Source: Picochlorum sp. 'celeri'
Taxonomy: Eukaryota; Chlorophyta; Trebouxiophyceae
Assembly (NCBI GenBank): GCA_010909725.1
Contig: JAACMV010000024.1
Span: 682,001 to 746,000 of the forward strand
Direction: 5' to 3'
DNA: 64,000 nt
Under the pieces are notes generated by a model that saw nothing but the letters and a program-made list of their open reading frames with translations, was not told where the DNA came from and searched no databases. A program made the translations under genes and the position numbers. This document shows positions 1-9,507 of this stretch, in pieces; position 1 is the stretch's first letter, and the number at the start of each line of letters is the position of its first letter.

Positions 1-73
1 TCATCAGCGCATTCATAGGCACAGAAAATATATAATTAACACGAAAGTACAAGATAGCACGGTCTCGAAACCT

Positions 74-778
74 TTGAGTCGAGCATGTGTGTTCCACGGT
101 AGAAATGCACTGAATGTGCCATCGTTTGACCTGGCAATGGATGCCCTAGAATCACCACCACCACAATCAGCAATAGCAGCAGCAGCATTATCAGCAGTAA
201 AAACCATGATAGCAGTGATTGCCGCAATGGCGATATCATTGGATAGTGTTTATGCGGAAGAAATGCAACCACAAATCAGAACAAGCTCCACTGCTCCAAA
301 CGAGCAACAACAGAGCGAGACTGATACTGCGTCATTAGATGGCAGTGCAATGCCAAACCCTTCTACATCAGATGATGATGATGATGACAAACGAGCGCCA
401 TTGTTGGTAGAAAGGATCAAATGGTTGAATCAAGTGACCTCTCAAGTCACAGAAGAGTTGAACGAGGTGCATCCTCCACCATTACGGGATATGGTGGACA
501 ATGTCATGTCATCAGAAGTAAGCAAAGATATTCAGGGCATATCGCATGTTGTAGGGGGAGTAGTAGGTGATTTGAAGGATGGTTTTGTCGGATTGAATGA
601 CACTATTCGTCACATAAACGATGAGGATAATCCCCTGATGAAGAAAGCGAGCAGCAATGTGGTGGCAACAGAGACTGTACAAGAGGATCATCAGATCTCT
701 TCTGACACAAAAGTGAATACTAGCGTGCCATCTGCGACGAATTCATCCCCAGCCTCACGAGTAAGTAGTGCATCATAG
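74..778 (+). CDS. Hypothetical secreted or membrane-anchored protein
   Basis: I do not recognise this 234-residue protein. A hydrophobic stretch at about residues 40-60 (AVIAAMAISLDSVYA) looks like a signal peptide or thylakoid-type targeting segment. Starts at 74, 137 (MDALE) or 203 (MIAV) are all possible; the later ones put the hydrophobic segment nearer the N-terminus. After it come a polar Ser/Thr/Gln region, a run of six Asp then Lys at about residues 100-106, and an amphipathic region with alternating Val/Gly at about 150-185. No catalytic motif is visible. It converges on the GPI8 gene, with 70 nt between stop codons. It could be a lumenal or extracellular protein; function is unknown. 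Confidence 0.5.
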   Translation: MSRACVFHGRNALNVPSFDLAMDALESPPPQSAIAAAALSAVKTMIAVIAAMAISLDSVYAEEMQPQIRTSSTAPNEQQQSETDTASLDGSAMPNPSTSDDDDDDKRAPLLVERIKWLNQVTSQVTEELNEVHPPPLRDMVDNVMSSEVSKDIQGISHVVGGVVGDLKDGFVGLNDTIRHINDEDNPLMKKASSNVVATETVQEDHQISSDTKVNTSVPSATNSSPASRVSSAS

Positions 779-848
779 TACTCAGTATACCAAGCAGACA
801 GTATTACATTTTTACTATTCTTTCTACGCCTGTTATGCATCATCATTA

Positions 849-1844
849 TTATACTACTTTTCGCCGCCATACATCCGACGATGCTATTCCTTTTTGCTGC
901 TGCTGCTGCTGCCAAGGCTGGTGATTTTTCAGAGACACTGGCTGAGCAGCCTGCACAGGAGGCACAAAAAAGTCCTTCAAGGCGACATTCCTACTCCGAG
1001 TCTGATCAAACTGAACTTCAGAACTCATTTTTCTCGACATAATGTAGGATATCATATCATCAAACGTGGCACCATCCTCTATTGCCTTGTTCCTCTTTAA
1101 GAACTCAAACATGTGATGACTAAACTCATCAATCAAAAACGTCCCTACCCTCGAGTCACTATTCAGCGCATACGAACTTTGATCCCGCTTACTACTGGCA
1201 GCTCCAGCCCACCCATGTGTGCGAATGTCTTCATACATGGTGGATGCCTGACAGGTATCTAAAACCACCAGCACGCGCTTGCACATACCCACCATGGTCA
1301 TGTATTCCACTGCAGCACCCAAATCCGCCGCCATGAGCTCACTCTGATCATGAAATTTGAGAAAAGAATCCCCACCATGACCCGTCAAAAACAACAGGAC
1401 GTTGGACTCAGAGTCCGACCCTAGTACCTGGCTGGATGCAGCACCATACCCCACATTGCCAGTCAACACCCTCATCACACTCTCAGCATTCACTTCCATG
1501 TCTCGATAATCTATTTCAACATCAGTATCACTATCTAAATACACATCATTCGGCCGATAGAATGTCTTCCCAGGTCTATACGTCCGAGGATCACATGTTG
1601 CACAATCAGCATGCATCAGAATGATGCGAGAATCGGGCATTCCCAACCGCTTCAACGAATGATACAGCGTCATAGCATTCGCTGTATGTCTATAGTTCAG
1701 CCAAAACCTCGACGCATTCACAATCACAGCCCACGTTGAACTGGTATTTGTCAATGCACACAGACTGACTTGGCAACAACAACAGGCAAGAAGAGCAAGG
1801 CAGGTGAACCACCTACACCGTGAGAGCAACATAGTCGCTCTCAA
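849..1844 (-). CDS. GPI8: GPI-anchor transamidase catalytic subunit (GPI8/PIG-K)
   Basis: This is a caspase-like cysteine protease (family C13) of the ER that cleaves the C-terminal signal of proteins and attaches the GPI anchor. The 331-residue product starts with a hydrophobic signal peptide (residues 5-30, with four successive Cys). The family core follows: WAVIVNASRFWLNYRHTAN at 38-56, catalytic His156 in LFLTGHGGDSF and catalytic Cys198 in LVVLDTCQASTMY. Human PIG-K is about 395 residues; this protein ends soon after the catalytic domain and has no obvious C-terminal membrane helix, as seen in some protist homologues. The ORF is uninterrupted. The start at 1844 gives a normal signal peptide. 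The family assignment is very secure. Confidence 0.95.
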   Translation of the reverse strand: MRATMLLSRCRWFTCLALLACCCCQVSLCALTNTSSTWAVIVNASRFWLNYRHTANAMTLYHSLKRLGMPDSRIILMHADCATCDPRTYRPGKTFYRPNDVYLDSDTDVEIDYRDMEVNAESVMRVLTGNVGYGAASSQVLGSDSESNVLLFLTGHGGDSFLKFHDQSELMAADLGAAVEYMTMVGMCKRVLVVLDTCQASTMYEDIRTHGWAGAASSKRDQSSYALNSDSRVGTFLIDEFSHHMFEFLKRNKAIEDGATFDDMISYIMSRKMSSEVQFDQTRSRNVALKDFFVPPVQAAQPVSLKNHQPWQQQQQQKGIASSDVWRRKVV

Positions 1845-2562
1845 TTTTCCTGCTGATCTAGTTTTCTAACAAATGCTAAATGATATCTATAACAAGAGCT
1901 TTCCCGAATTTGATTGCGAATGGTTTTTTGAAATGCGAATCATGTATCATTCATCTTGTGAAGACTGCCATCTGTTTCATTTGTTTTTGTCCGTATATTT
2001 TATACTTCAATACTGTGAATAGATTATAAGTATTCATATAAATCAATGCAATAACAATATGAAAATACTGACATGTTGATGGGTGGTGCTCTGGAATACA
2101 GGAGCTCAAGATCCTCTTGTACCATCAACATGAGCATATCGACATATCACATGATGTAAAATCATCGATCTTCATCTATATGAGAGGCATCCATAGGAGT
2201 CCATACTAGGTGGCGTATTCTGCATGAATAGGGAACAGATGGACTGATGATGATTCATGCAATCCAAGGCCCATGTCCTAGAGACGTTTTCATTCTTCGA
2301 TGAAAGACGTCTTTGGCAAGGAAAGAAAAACCTTCATTAAAAACTTATAATATATGTATATATACTATAGGTTGTATCTTTGTCTAATAAATAAAGACTC
2401 TGTTAGTGGACAGATTGGAAAGCAAAGCAAAGCAAACTCATCCATCAATTTAATATTGTGCGCTCTTCCTCGCATTTGTATACATAAATATATATAATAT
2501 AAACACATAATGGTGTTATATGATTTTGTGTAGGTGCAAAGGGCGTCTGTAGTAACAACAGT
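1845..2562. other. Gene-free divergent upstream region with two hairpins
   Basis: This 718-nt AT-rich stretch separates two divergent genes and should hold both promoters. I see no coding exon. It contains an exact 11-nt inverted repeat (CATGTTGATGG at 2072-2082 and its complement at 2122-2132, 39-nt spacer). It also contains a strong hairpin at 2282-2312 (AGACGTTTTCAT, a 6-nt loop, then the complement with one bulge). A small structured RNA is possible, but no known class is recognisable. Confidence 0.5.
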
Positions 2563-3633
2563 ATGGATCCCGACAGTCAGGGTGCTCAAGGCAGTAGTAC
2601 CCAGGAGCGTATTAATTATTCAAGTGTTCGGACGAATTGGAGCGGGTATCCGCCAGGAAGTATCTATGAAGCTGTTATGGTGACAAAGAGGCAGGTCGTG
2701 AGTGGTGTGTTATCCATTCCTTTGAAGCGGTGTCTGAACATATTTGGTGCATTGCATGAGCAGGTTGCCTGCATGGATGGGGCCACGGGACTGTCTCTCG
2801 TCAGGATGGTGTCTCCCTTTTCTTTGGACGACGGGCAGCATGAATCACATGTAGATGAGTACAGAGGAGGAGGACAAGAACAAGCAATGGAGATGCAGCA
2901 GCCGAAGAAGAAGAACAATAACAATAAGAGCAAGAATGATGGATGTGTGGTTCTGTGGAATGCAGACTGCACTAAAGGGTACCAGGCCCACATGAGACGG
3001 TATACCTCTCAACCGACTCAAGTGTTTCTTCAGAGTCTGCATGCATGTTTTGATGAGATGCACGTGCGTCCATGGTCGGTCCTGTGCTTTGTTCCTTTGG
3101 GTGTTCAGGGTCACTGCCAGCTCGTTGTGTGGCATGATGGGCACCCTCATCACCGTGCATTCAAGTCATCCATCGTTCATGGATGGACACATCAGCGCAT
3201 CGAAGATGATGATCATGTCCAGACTCACGATGCTCTCGATGTACCCAAGCCGCATGCACTACCCATCAAGACATGCATCCAAGAGGATGGACACGGTGAG
3301 GTTGCATGTACAGTGGACGGCCAATTCGTTCTTCAAGACATGTGTGACCAAGATGTGGTCATTGTCACTCCAGCAACAATGCCGAAACTCCTCATGAATG
3401 CCAAGAACAAGAAGAAGAGGAAGAAGAAGAACACAAAGAGCACCGAGCATCGCACAGAGAATGATGATGATGGAGCGACTGAAGAAAATATGCGTCCACT
3501 GTATTGCAATTCTTCCAGCAAGGATCAATCATCCATAAAGAAGACGTTAACTCACTCTTTGTCCACTGAAAACACAACAGGTCGAAAGAGGAGCAGAAAG
3601 CCGTCCAATCCAAGCCAGGGGCATCAGATGTAG
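2563..3633 (+). CDS. Hypothetical protein with basic C-terminal tail
   Basis: The family of this 356-residue protein is not recognised. The N-terminal ~100 residues look folded (YEAVMVTKRQVVSGVLSIP; FGALHEQVACMDGATG). A Lys/Asn-rich linker follows at about 116-127. A second folded block (VVLWNADCTKGYQAHMRRY; PWSVLCFVPLGVQGHCQLVVW) covers about 128-195. The last ~80 residues hold clusters of Lys/Arg (KNKKKRKKKN; GRKRSRKPS) that resemble nuclear localisation signals. The ORF is continuous from ATG 2563 and diverges from GPI8. A nuclear or nucleolar role is an inference from the basic clusters only. Confidence 0.6.
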   Translation: MDPDSQGAQGSSTQERINYSSVRTNWSGYPPGSIYEAVMVTKRQVVSGVLSIPLKRCLNIFGALHEQVACMDGATGLSLVRMVSPFSLDDGQHESHVDEYRGGGQEQAMEMQQPKKKNNNNKSKNDGCVVLWNADCTKGYQAHMRRYTSQPTQVFLQSLHACFDEMHVRPWSVLCFVPLGVQGHCQLVVWHDGHPHHRAFKSSIVHGWTHQRIEDDDHVQTHDALDVPKPHALPIKTCIQEDGHGEVACTVDGQFVLQDMCDQDVVIVTPATMPKLLMNAKNKKKRKKKNTKSTEHRTENDDDGATEENMRPLYCNSSSKDQSSIKKTLTHSLSTENTTGRKRSRKPSNPSQGHQM

Positions 3634-3899
3634 GTGATTCCCCGTATTCGACATGGTGTCCTCAAAGGCAGCATGTATGAAATAGAGGCCATACAGTAGT
3701 AGTATTTGAATTTTAAAAAAGTAAAAATCTTTCACCCGTGTATACATCGTGTGCTTACCATACGCCGTCTACACGTGGTAGGGTTACATCATCTGCCTGA
3801 GAACACGTTACTACGACTGCGAACCCCTCACGGGCATTTCCTTTCTCAGCCACACAAACGTGTCGTCGCTTGAATACAATTCATTGAATCCATATAACC

Positions 3900-4811
3900 A
3901 TGGCGAATATCAACGAAGAAGACGGTATTGTTGGTTCTGTGGATGTGCAACAGCTCTTAAAAAGCGTTTCAACCATATCTCCAAAGTTGGCAGCTCGGAT
4001 CAAGGAGGCAGATCTCGACAACGATGGGCGACTATCCATGGAAGAGCTGGTCGAGGTGATGAGAAGTGAACAACAGGCTATTGGTGACAGGAAACTACTC
4101 CGCAACATCTTGATTGCCCTGGCAATCGCTGTGCTTGTGCTGATTGCCACATTATGTGGTACTGTGTATGCTATTGTCAAGCTGACGCAGGAAGTGAATG
4201 ATCAGGATGGACTACTGGTCTCATCCTCTTCAGGGGACGTGATGAGTACAGGAGTAGCCCAGGAAAGCCTCGATGCCACGCAACTATACCGGTACCAGGA
4301 CCCAGCCATACTGAGGAATATTGAGGGCGTTCTCGTGCCAACACAGCAAGGGGTCACCATGTATCGCGTATCTAAAATCACAGCAGTGCCGAATATCAGC
4401 GCTACAATATATACGAGTGACGGCAGTACGCTGGAGGTGGATGATTCTGGTGTGTATGTGGTCAATGAGAGAGATACCCTCGAGACAGACCAACCACCAC
4501 AGGGCAGACGCTCCCTCTCTCAACTAGCCAATCCGGGAGGGTTTACTGTTCAATTCCTGGCAGATTCTGGATCTAGTCGCTCAACCACAATCACCTCATG
4601 CTATATACCAGTAAAAGACGAGAACAAGTGTACACCATCAATTGACAGAAGAGCATGCGTGTATGGACAGATTTATTACTATGACGGCGTCCTCAATGCC
4701 AAGTTCCTGACTCTGGAGGAATGCTGTCAATATAAGGGCGATGATGAATACTCGCAGTGCATGCAAGTTTCCATCCGCTGCAACCAATGGTATTCTCAAT
4801 GTAGTGACTAG
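3900..4811 (+). CDS. Single EF-hand, single-pass membrane protein with Cys-rich C-terminus
   Basis: The 303-residue product has a canonical EF-hand loop at about residues 39-50 (DLDNDGRLSMEE: D-x-D-x-D-G-x-L-x-x-x-E), so calcium binding is likely. A single hydrophobic helix follows (NILIALAIAVLVLIATLCG, about 65-90). The following ~210 residues are Ser/Thr-rich and β-like, ending in a domain with about ten Cys (CYIPVKDENKC, DRRACVYG, LEECCQYKG, SIRCNQWYSQC). There is no N-terminal signal peptide, so a signal-anchor with cytosolic EF-hand and extracytoplasmic, disulphide-bonded C-terminus is the simplest topology. I do not recognise the C-terminal domain; this architecture is not a family I can name. 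Confidence 0.65.
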   Translation: MANINEEDGIVGSVDVQQLLKSVSTISPKLAARIKEADLDNDGRLSMEELVEVMRSEQQAIGDRKLLRNILIALAIAVLVLIATLCGTVYAIVKLTQEVNDQDGLLVSSSSGDVMSTGVAQESLDATQLYRYQDPAILRNIEGVLVPTQQGVTMYRVSKITAVPNISATIYTSDGSTLEVDDSGVYVVNERDTLETDQPPQGRRSLSQLANPGGFTVQFLADSGSSRSTTITSCYIPVKDENKCTPSIDRRACVYGQIYYYDGVLNAKFLTLEECCQYKGDDEYSQCMQVSIRCNQWYSQCSD

Positions 4812-4846
4812 CATGCCACTCTGTACATTGTACTACTAGTATCAGG

Positions 4847-4866
4847 TGGGCCCATATATGGGCCCA
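4847..4866. repeat. 20-nt perfect palindrome downstream of the EF-hand gene
   Basis: Positions 4847-4866 read identically on both strands (half-site TGGGCCCATA). It sits 36 nt after the EF-hand stop codon and is followed by CATATGCATATG. As RNA it would form a strong hairpin and could mark the transcript 3' end; function is unproven. The rest of 4812-5114 holds no gene that I can see. Confidence 0.6.
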
Positions 4867-5114
4867 TATGCATATGCATGTGAACAAGATTGAAAAATAG
4901 AACAATTAGAAAAATCTGCACAAGAGCATTAAAGCCTCTTGTCACTCTTTTTACCATTTTTAAAAGCAAATATTGTGAGCCAATATTGTGACATATACAA
5001 AGGATTTCATCGATAGTTTGCTACACATTGAAAGCATTTGTATTCCATGCCATGCACGCTTGCTTCTCTTGACAGGTCGCCATCACAGCACAAAGGTATA
5101 GACCCTTTCATAAA

Positions 5115-5732
5115 ATGGATAGGAAATGGAGATTAAATAGACAAGCATTGAACACGATCGAATCAATTGTCGATTTTGAAACTCGCTACATTGGGACATG
5201 GAACGAATCCTGTGAGCTTGCTACTCGCACAGATGTATACGCAGTATACACAGTTTTACATATAGAAAATAAACAATGGGAATTAAAATGGAGTGATGCG
5301 TGTCGAGGGTATTATTTTGTGACTCGGGAAGAGAGCCAGGAGGGGACCACCGACACTGTGGGAGGAAAGGCTGGTTGTGTCACGGTGCCCGAAGGGGATG
5401 AGGATGTCTCTATTGTGGCGGATGAGGAGGATCATCATAAAGATACCAGGATGACTGTGTTGGAAAAGGTGAGTGAGGTTGGTGCGCGGCAGTTGGTGGT
5501 GCCAGTGAGTAGTTCCTTGTCCATGTTGACTCCTCGGTTGGTGCATCGAGTGTGTTCCTTGGGGCATGGGACAGCTCGACAGGTGATTCTGGGGCTTGTG
5601 GATTCGAATGGTGTGGTGAGTCGGTGTTGCTTGTATGATTATATTCAGGCTCCGTTGGAGTCGAGTGGAGTCGAGGCTGAACTGGCTCCAGGTAGTACAC
5701 AGCATGCTGCTGCGCAGCAGCAGCAACCATGA
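5115..5732 (+). CDS. SEN15: tRNA-splicing endonuclease subunit SEN15-like
   Basis: SEN15 is a non-catalytic structural subunit of the nuclear tRNA intron endonuclease (SEN2-SEN34-SEN54-SEN15). Two family blocks are visible in this 205-residue protein. At about 30-73, VYAVYTVLHIENKQWEL resembles the SEN15 'VYTAFLVYLDL...NWHEV' β-strand region. At about 137-180, LTPRLVHRVCSLGHGTARQ then VILGLVDSNGVVSRCCLYD resembles the family block ending 'ltLAIvdsDSTivYYkl'. An acidic linker separates them. The canonical DST is here NGV, so the copy is diverged. The assignment rests on alignment from memory and should be treated as probable. Confidence 0.6.
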   Translation: MDRKWRLNRQALNTIESIVDFETRYIGTWNESCELATRTDVYAVYTVLHIENKQWELKWSDACRGYYFVTREESQEGTTDTVGGKAGCVTVPEGDEDVSIVADEEDHHKDTRMTVLEKVSEVGARQLVVPVSSSLSMLTPRLVHRVCSLGHGTARQVILGLVDSNGVVSRCCLYDYIQAPLESSGVEAELAPGSTQHAAAQQQQP

Positions 5733-5971
5733 TGACCATGTGCACATCATCATCATGATGTTGCTAGTATGACCTGTCTCTAGGTAATCAAATGTATACG
5801 GTTTGATCGAGTACAATCAATCAAATACTTGGTTACGTAGACGTGCATGCACTATTGATTTAGATAAAGATGAAAATTTCTCTTTTCGAAGAGAATTGAC
5901 CAGAATAGATCCTTCTCTGCCATGGGATGGCAATCCATTTCTTCTTCAAATCAAATTGTAAATATGAAAAT

Positions 5972-7250
5972 ATGAAAAAGTGGACTGATAAATTGATAAA
6001 GAATTTGGGTGTGGAGGATGTGAGGAAAAAGGCGTCGTTTCAGGGGCGAGGTCACAAGTTGGGTGGGGCTGAAGACGACGTGTCATCCTCTTCTGGGCAA
6101 CAGGTATGGTGGTATTCTTTCTTTCTTTCTTTATTATGTGTAAAATTGGTGATGAATTCATGTTTAGAGCCGAGGTCAGGGAAAAGGACCGACCGACAAT
6201 TCGGGGCAAGTTCAACCACCTCGACGACGGGAGGGACAGCAGGGCGGTGTTGCATCGAGTCGACACCAGGCTCGGCCTTCTAGGACAGAGGAGCTGATTG
6301 ATACGAGTATCTCTTCGATAGGGAATGTGGAATGTGAGTCTGCGATGCGTCATATTGTGGGGGAGGAGAAGGATCATGGAGCAGTGTGTTTGAGAACTGT
6401 GTATAAAATATTGAGCAATATCCTGGCAACGCCAGAGGATGAAAAGGTTCGAAAGTTGCGGTTGCAGAATCCAAAGATTCAGTCAAGTATTGTTGATGTG
6501 CATGGTGGGATGGAGCTGTTGCTGGGATGTGGGTTTGAGGTGGTGTTTGAGCCATCATCTAGTGATGATGCATCACCTCAAGAGGAGGATGCTGGCGAGC
6601 ATGGGTTTTTGGTTCTTCCCAAAGATATGGAAGATTCTACCGTGGATATACTCCGCCGAGTCGTGAGAGCTATTGGTATTGTGCTTGGGTTGCCACAGGG
6701 GGATCAACCAATATCCTCACGCAAGGCAAATAACAATAGCATGGATGCCAGTGAGATTCTTGTAGATAGAAATACAATCATAGAGTTACCCACGCCCGTG
6801 GATACACATGTTCCCGACTGGTTTTTCGAACAAAGTAGTGCAGAAATAAAACAAATATATAGAGAAAATCGAGAAAAGATGGAACAGAGCAAAGTGCTCA
6901 TGACTAGAGCCATGAGGGAAAAGCTGCACAGGAGGAATTCATCAGCACGCCATCATTCTGCAGTCCTCAGGATACGCGTGCGAGCTCCAGAAGGTACCAA
7001 GATTGTTGGTGATTTTGCGAGAGGGGAGCCAGTTCAAGCGCTCTTTGCCTGGGTATCTGATTGCTTGGTAGATCCCATGCTGGAATTTGATCTCATCATG
7101 CCAGATAGAAGCAAACTTGGTGATGCCAGGTTTGAACTCAAGACACTGACTCAACTTGGTCTCACAGAGTCACAGACACTGAATTTAGCATGGATGGGAG
7201 ACTCTGTTCGTCTGATGAAAAACACACCTGCTTTTCGGGAGAATCTGTAA
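5972..7250 (+). CDS. PUX2: PUB and UBX domain protein (UBXN6 / plant PUX2 type CDC48 cofactor)
   Basis: This is a probable adaptor of the AAA ATPase CDC48/p97. I join exon 1 (5972-6103) to exon 2 (6168-7250) across a 64-nt intron (GTATGG...TTTAG), giving 404 residues in one frame. The N-terminus MKKWTDKLIKNLG resembles the UBXN6 start. A PUB domain lies at about 113-215 (AVCLRTVYKILSNILATPED; HGGMELLLGCGFE), which in this family binds the CDC48 tail. A UBX domain lies at about 320-400 (LRIRVRAPEGTKIVGDF; LELKTLTQLGL-like end), which binds the CDC48 N-domain. An in-frame ATG at 5927 is an alternative start, but 5972 matches the family N-terminus. Confidence 0.85.
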
Positions 7251-7265
7251 CCATCAGATAGTATT

Positions 7266-7829
7266 TTATGACAAGGGATTTAGACTGTTCACCAGTCCTG
7301 TCGCCCAGACAGCAATGCCAGTCACGACTGCCAACCATCCCAATCCACGCCGTCGTTGCTGTCTCATTTCGTCTCTAGTATCCTCTTCCTTTTTCTTCTT
7401 CTTGGACACAAAACCCTTTTTTTCAACAAGCTTTTCAAATGTCTGCTCATCCTGAATCTCCCGTAGCAGTTCCACACCTTCAAATGAAATAAAAACAACG
7501 ATAAACGACAGGATAATGGCCCCTGTGTACAAATTATCTATCGTCACAAGATCAGGAAACATCAGACGAGCCTCTGCATTGACATCAAATGTCCCAGGAA
7601 GAGGTGCTTCCTTCATCTGAGGTGGAAGCTGCTGAGGACGATCCAGCAGTCTTGGAAAGTCTGGAACCAAGGATGCCAGCGGCATGTATATAGAAGAGGG
7701 CACGCTTCTACAGATGAAGACCGCTGATGAGCCGCTTCGCGTGCTATATAGTCTGCACGACGATAGTTGTTGAGAATTCTCAATGCTCTTCGAAGGGTGA
7801 AGAATTTCCATGTCTCTTTCACTACTCAA
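7266..7829 (-). CDS. Hypothetical organellar membrane protein, two TM helices
   Basis: The family is not recognised. The 187-residue product (or 181 from the second ATG at 7811) has a Ser/Arg-rich N-terminus (CRLYSTRSGSSAVFICRS) typical of plastid or mitochondrial transit peptides. Residues about 75-100 contain FDVNAEARLMFPDLVTIDNL. One hydrophobic segment follows (YTGAIILSFIVVFISFEG, about 101-118), then a very basic linker (SKKKKKEEDTRDEMRQQRRR) and a second helix (LGWLAVVTGIAVWATGLVN). The pair of helices around a charged loop suggests a thylakoid or inner-membrane protein. It converges on the PUB/UBX gene with 15 nt between stops. Confidence 0.6.
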   Translation of the reverse strand: MSSERDMEILHPSKSIENSQQLSSCRLYSTRSGSSAVFICRSVPSSIYMPLASLVPDFPRLLDRPQQLPPQMKEAPLPGTFDVNAEARLMFPDLVTIDNLYTGAIILSFIVVFISFEGVELLREIQDEQTFEKLVEKKGFVSKKKKKEEDTRDEMRQQRRRGLGWLAVVTGIAVWATGLVNSLNPLS

Positions 7830-8195
7830 ATATGTCCTTGCGTTGGTTCTAAGTTATACGGCCATCCACACCCATGATTTATTGGAAACTAGTATTAGTA
7901 TTGCAATTATTATTATTATTCAGGATGAAGAGTTTTCATATCGTGACTATTTGTTGTTCAAAAACAAGGAGGAAACTCTCTGTAATATGATACTTTTAGT
8001 AAAATACATTTGACTTGTTTTTTTTGTACACAAGACATCCAGATGTCGCATCCACCAGTTGTTGTGTTTCATAGATAATTTTGATATAAAAAAACACCTC
8101 CATGCATGCATGGATTCATAGGGTATCAGCAGGACGCTGGAGTAGATTCGTATAATTGGTACAAGAAGAAAATGCCATTGCAATTCTAGTACAAT
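7830..8195. other. Gene-free divergent upstream region
   Basis: This 366-nt stretch separates the membrane-protein gene (minus) from PEX12 (plus) and should hold both promoters. It contains a short ATT microsatellite near 7906-7920 and poly-T/A tracts, and no convincing exon. Confidence 0.5.
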
Positions 8196-9443
8196 ATGGC
8201 ATTTTCTGGAGTAGGGAGTTCCCTGACGAGGGATTCTCCGACATTCTTTGAAATGCTGGCGGCAGAGCGGCTGATGAATACGCTTCAGGATGCTATTTCG
8301 TATGGGTTGTCAGTATATGGGCAGAGGTCTGAAGTGTGTCGTCGATTGCTGGAGAATGAGGACGATCTCTTCTTTCTTATTCGAGTTATACTGGAATCTC
8401 ATGCGTTGAAAAGCTATAATGCATCATTTGCGGAGCATGTGTATGGTCTCCGCAGGGTGCCATATGGCAGAAAGGTTCCTCCTCAAGAGGAGCAAAAAAA
8501 GACTGACAGGGGTGTGTTGCTGTTGACGAATCGACAGAAGCACTTGTCGGTTATATTAATGACACTGGCTCCATTTTTGAGGGCAAAATTGATGAAGATG
8601 TATACAAACTATTCGTCGAATTCGACGGATCAGCGTAGCAATAATAATCATGGGGCTACAGTGTGTTGGAAGGATGTGTTGGATGCATTGTGGAAGAGAC
8701 GACACAATCATGATGATAGAAAGACACATTATTATAGAAACCTGATGGGTACGATACAGATGTATTGTCGTCAGCATGCCAAACGTCTGTGTGTCAAGGC
8801 TGTTCCATGGCTGCATACATCTGCCCACATGGTGGATCTGTGCTATAAACTGCTCTACCTTCTTCAGAAGAGTCCGTATTATTCTCCGGCGCATCATTTC
8901 ATAGGTATACGAGTTGCTCAGCTATCGACAGACGATGTTGCGAGGACCAGGCACGAGAAGATGGTGCATCGACAGTCCATTCTTGATGGTATTCAAAAGA
9001 GCACTGCACCTCTGCCCTTCAAACTCCTTCGCACTGGGTCCCTCAAAATAAAGCATTACGTGAGCGATCATACTACGACAGCATTGATTTTAGCAGTATT
9101 TGGATTCAAGGTATTAGAATGGTGGTACACCACCGCAGAGGAACAGGCACAGGGAGCATCCCTGTCTTCCCTTCCAGTCCCAGTCCCTCCTCCAGCCATA
9201 CCTCCTATTGGAGGCATGTATGCTCTGCCGAAAGACTGTTCTCTGTGTCCTATATGTCAGAAGAAGAGAAAGAACCCTACCATGGTGTCGCACACGGGCT
9301 ATGTCTTCTGTTACCCATGCGTATTCAAGCATGTTAGTGAGCAAGGTGTGTGCCCAGTCACGGGGCTCGTGACTGACATCTCGGATTTGAGGCGCCTTTA
9401 TGATGGGATGGCGTCTTCTGGCAGCACACAGTCTTTTATTTAA
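8196..9443 (+). CDS. PEX12: Peroxin-12 (PEX12), RING-finger peroxisomal ubiquitin ligase subunit
   Basis: PEX12 forms the PEX2-PEX10-PEX12 retrotranslocation ligase in the peroxisome membrane, which ubiquitinates the import receptor PEX5. The 415-residue length and architecture fit. The N-terminus (DSPTFFEMLAAERLMNTLQDA) matches the family signature 'PSFFE..A...L...L.PA'. Helical membrane segments lie in the middle. The C-terminal atypical RING lies at about 348-390 (CSLCPICQKKRKNPTMVSHT; GYVFCYPCVFKHV; CPVTG), with the family's conserved GYVFCY and CPVTG. Like other PEX12 proteins it lacks a full set of eight zinc ligands. It needs no intron. The identification is secure. Confidence 0.92.
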   Translation: MAFSGVGSSLTRDSPTFFEMLAAERLMNTLQDAISYGLSVYGQRSEVCRRLLENEDDLFFLIRVILESHALKSYNASFAEHVYGLRRVPYGRKVPPQEEQKKTDRGVLLLTNRQKHLSVILMTLAPFLRAKLMKMYTNYSSNSTDQRSNNNHGATVCWKDVLDALWKRRHNHDDRKTHYYRNLMGTIQMYCRQHAKRLCVKAVPWLHTSAHMVDLCYKLLYLLQKSPYYSPAHHFIGIRVAQLSTDDVARTRHEKMVHRQSILDGIQKSTAPLPFKLLRTGSLKIKHYVSDHTTTALILAVFGFKVLEWWYTTAEEQAQGASLSSLPVPVPPPAIPPIGGMYALPKDCSLCPICQKKRKNPTMVSHTGYVFCYPCVFKHVSEQGVCPVTGLVTDISDLRRLYDGMASSGSTQSFI

Positions 9444-9507
9444 TTATTAAATAGTATTTTTGGTTGTATGTATCTACGGATGAAGAGAATGCATTAGAAA
9501 TTGACAC

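Noticed and set aside
366..400. DDDDDDK as an enterokinase-like processing site
   Set aside because: A simple Asp run from a GAT repeat; no evidence of processing.
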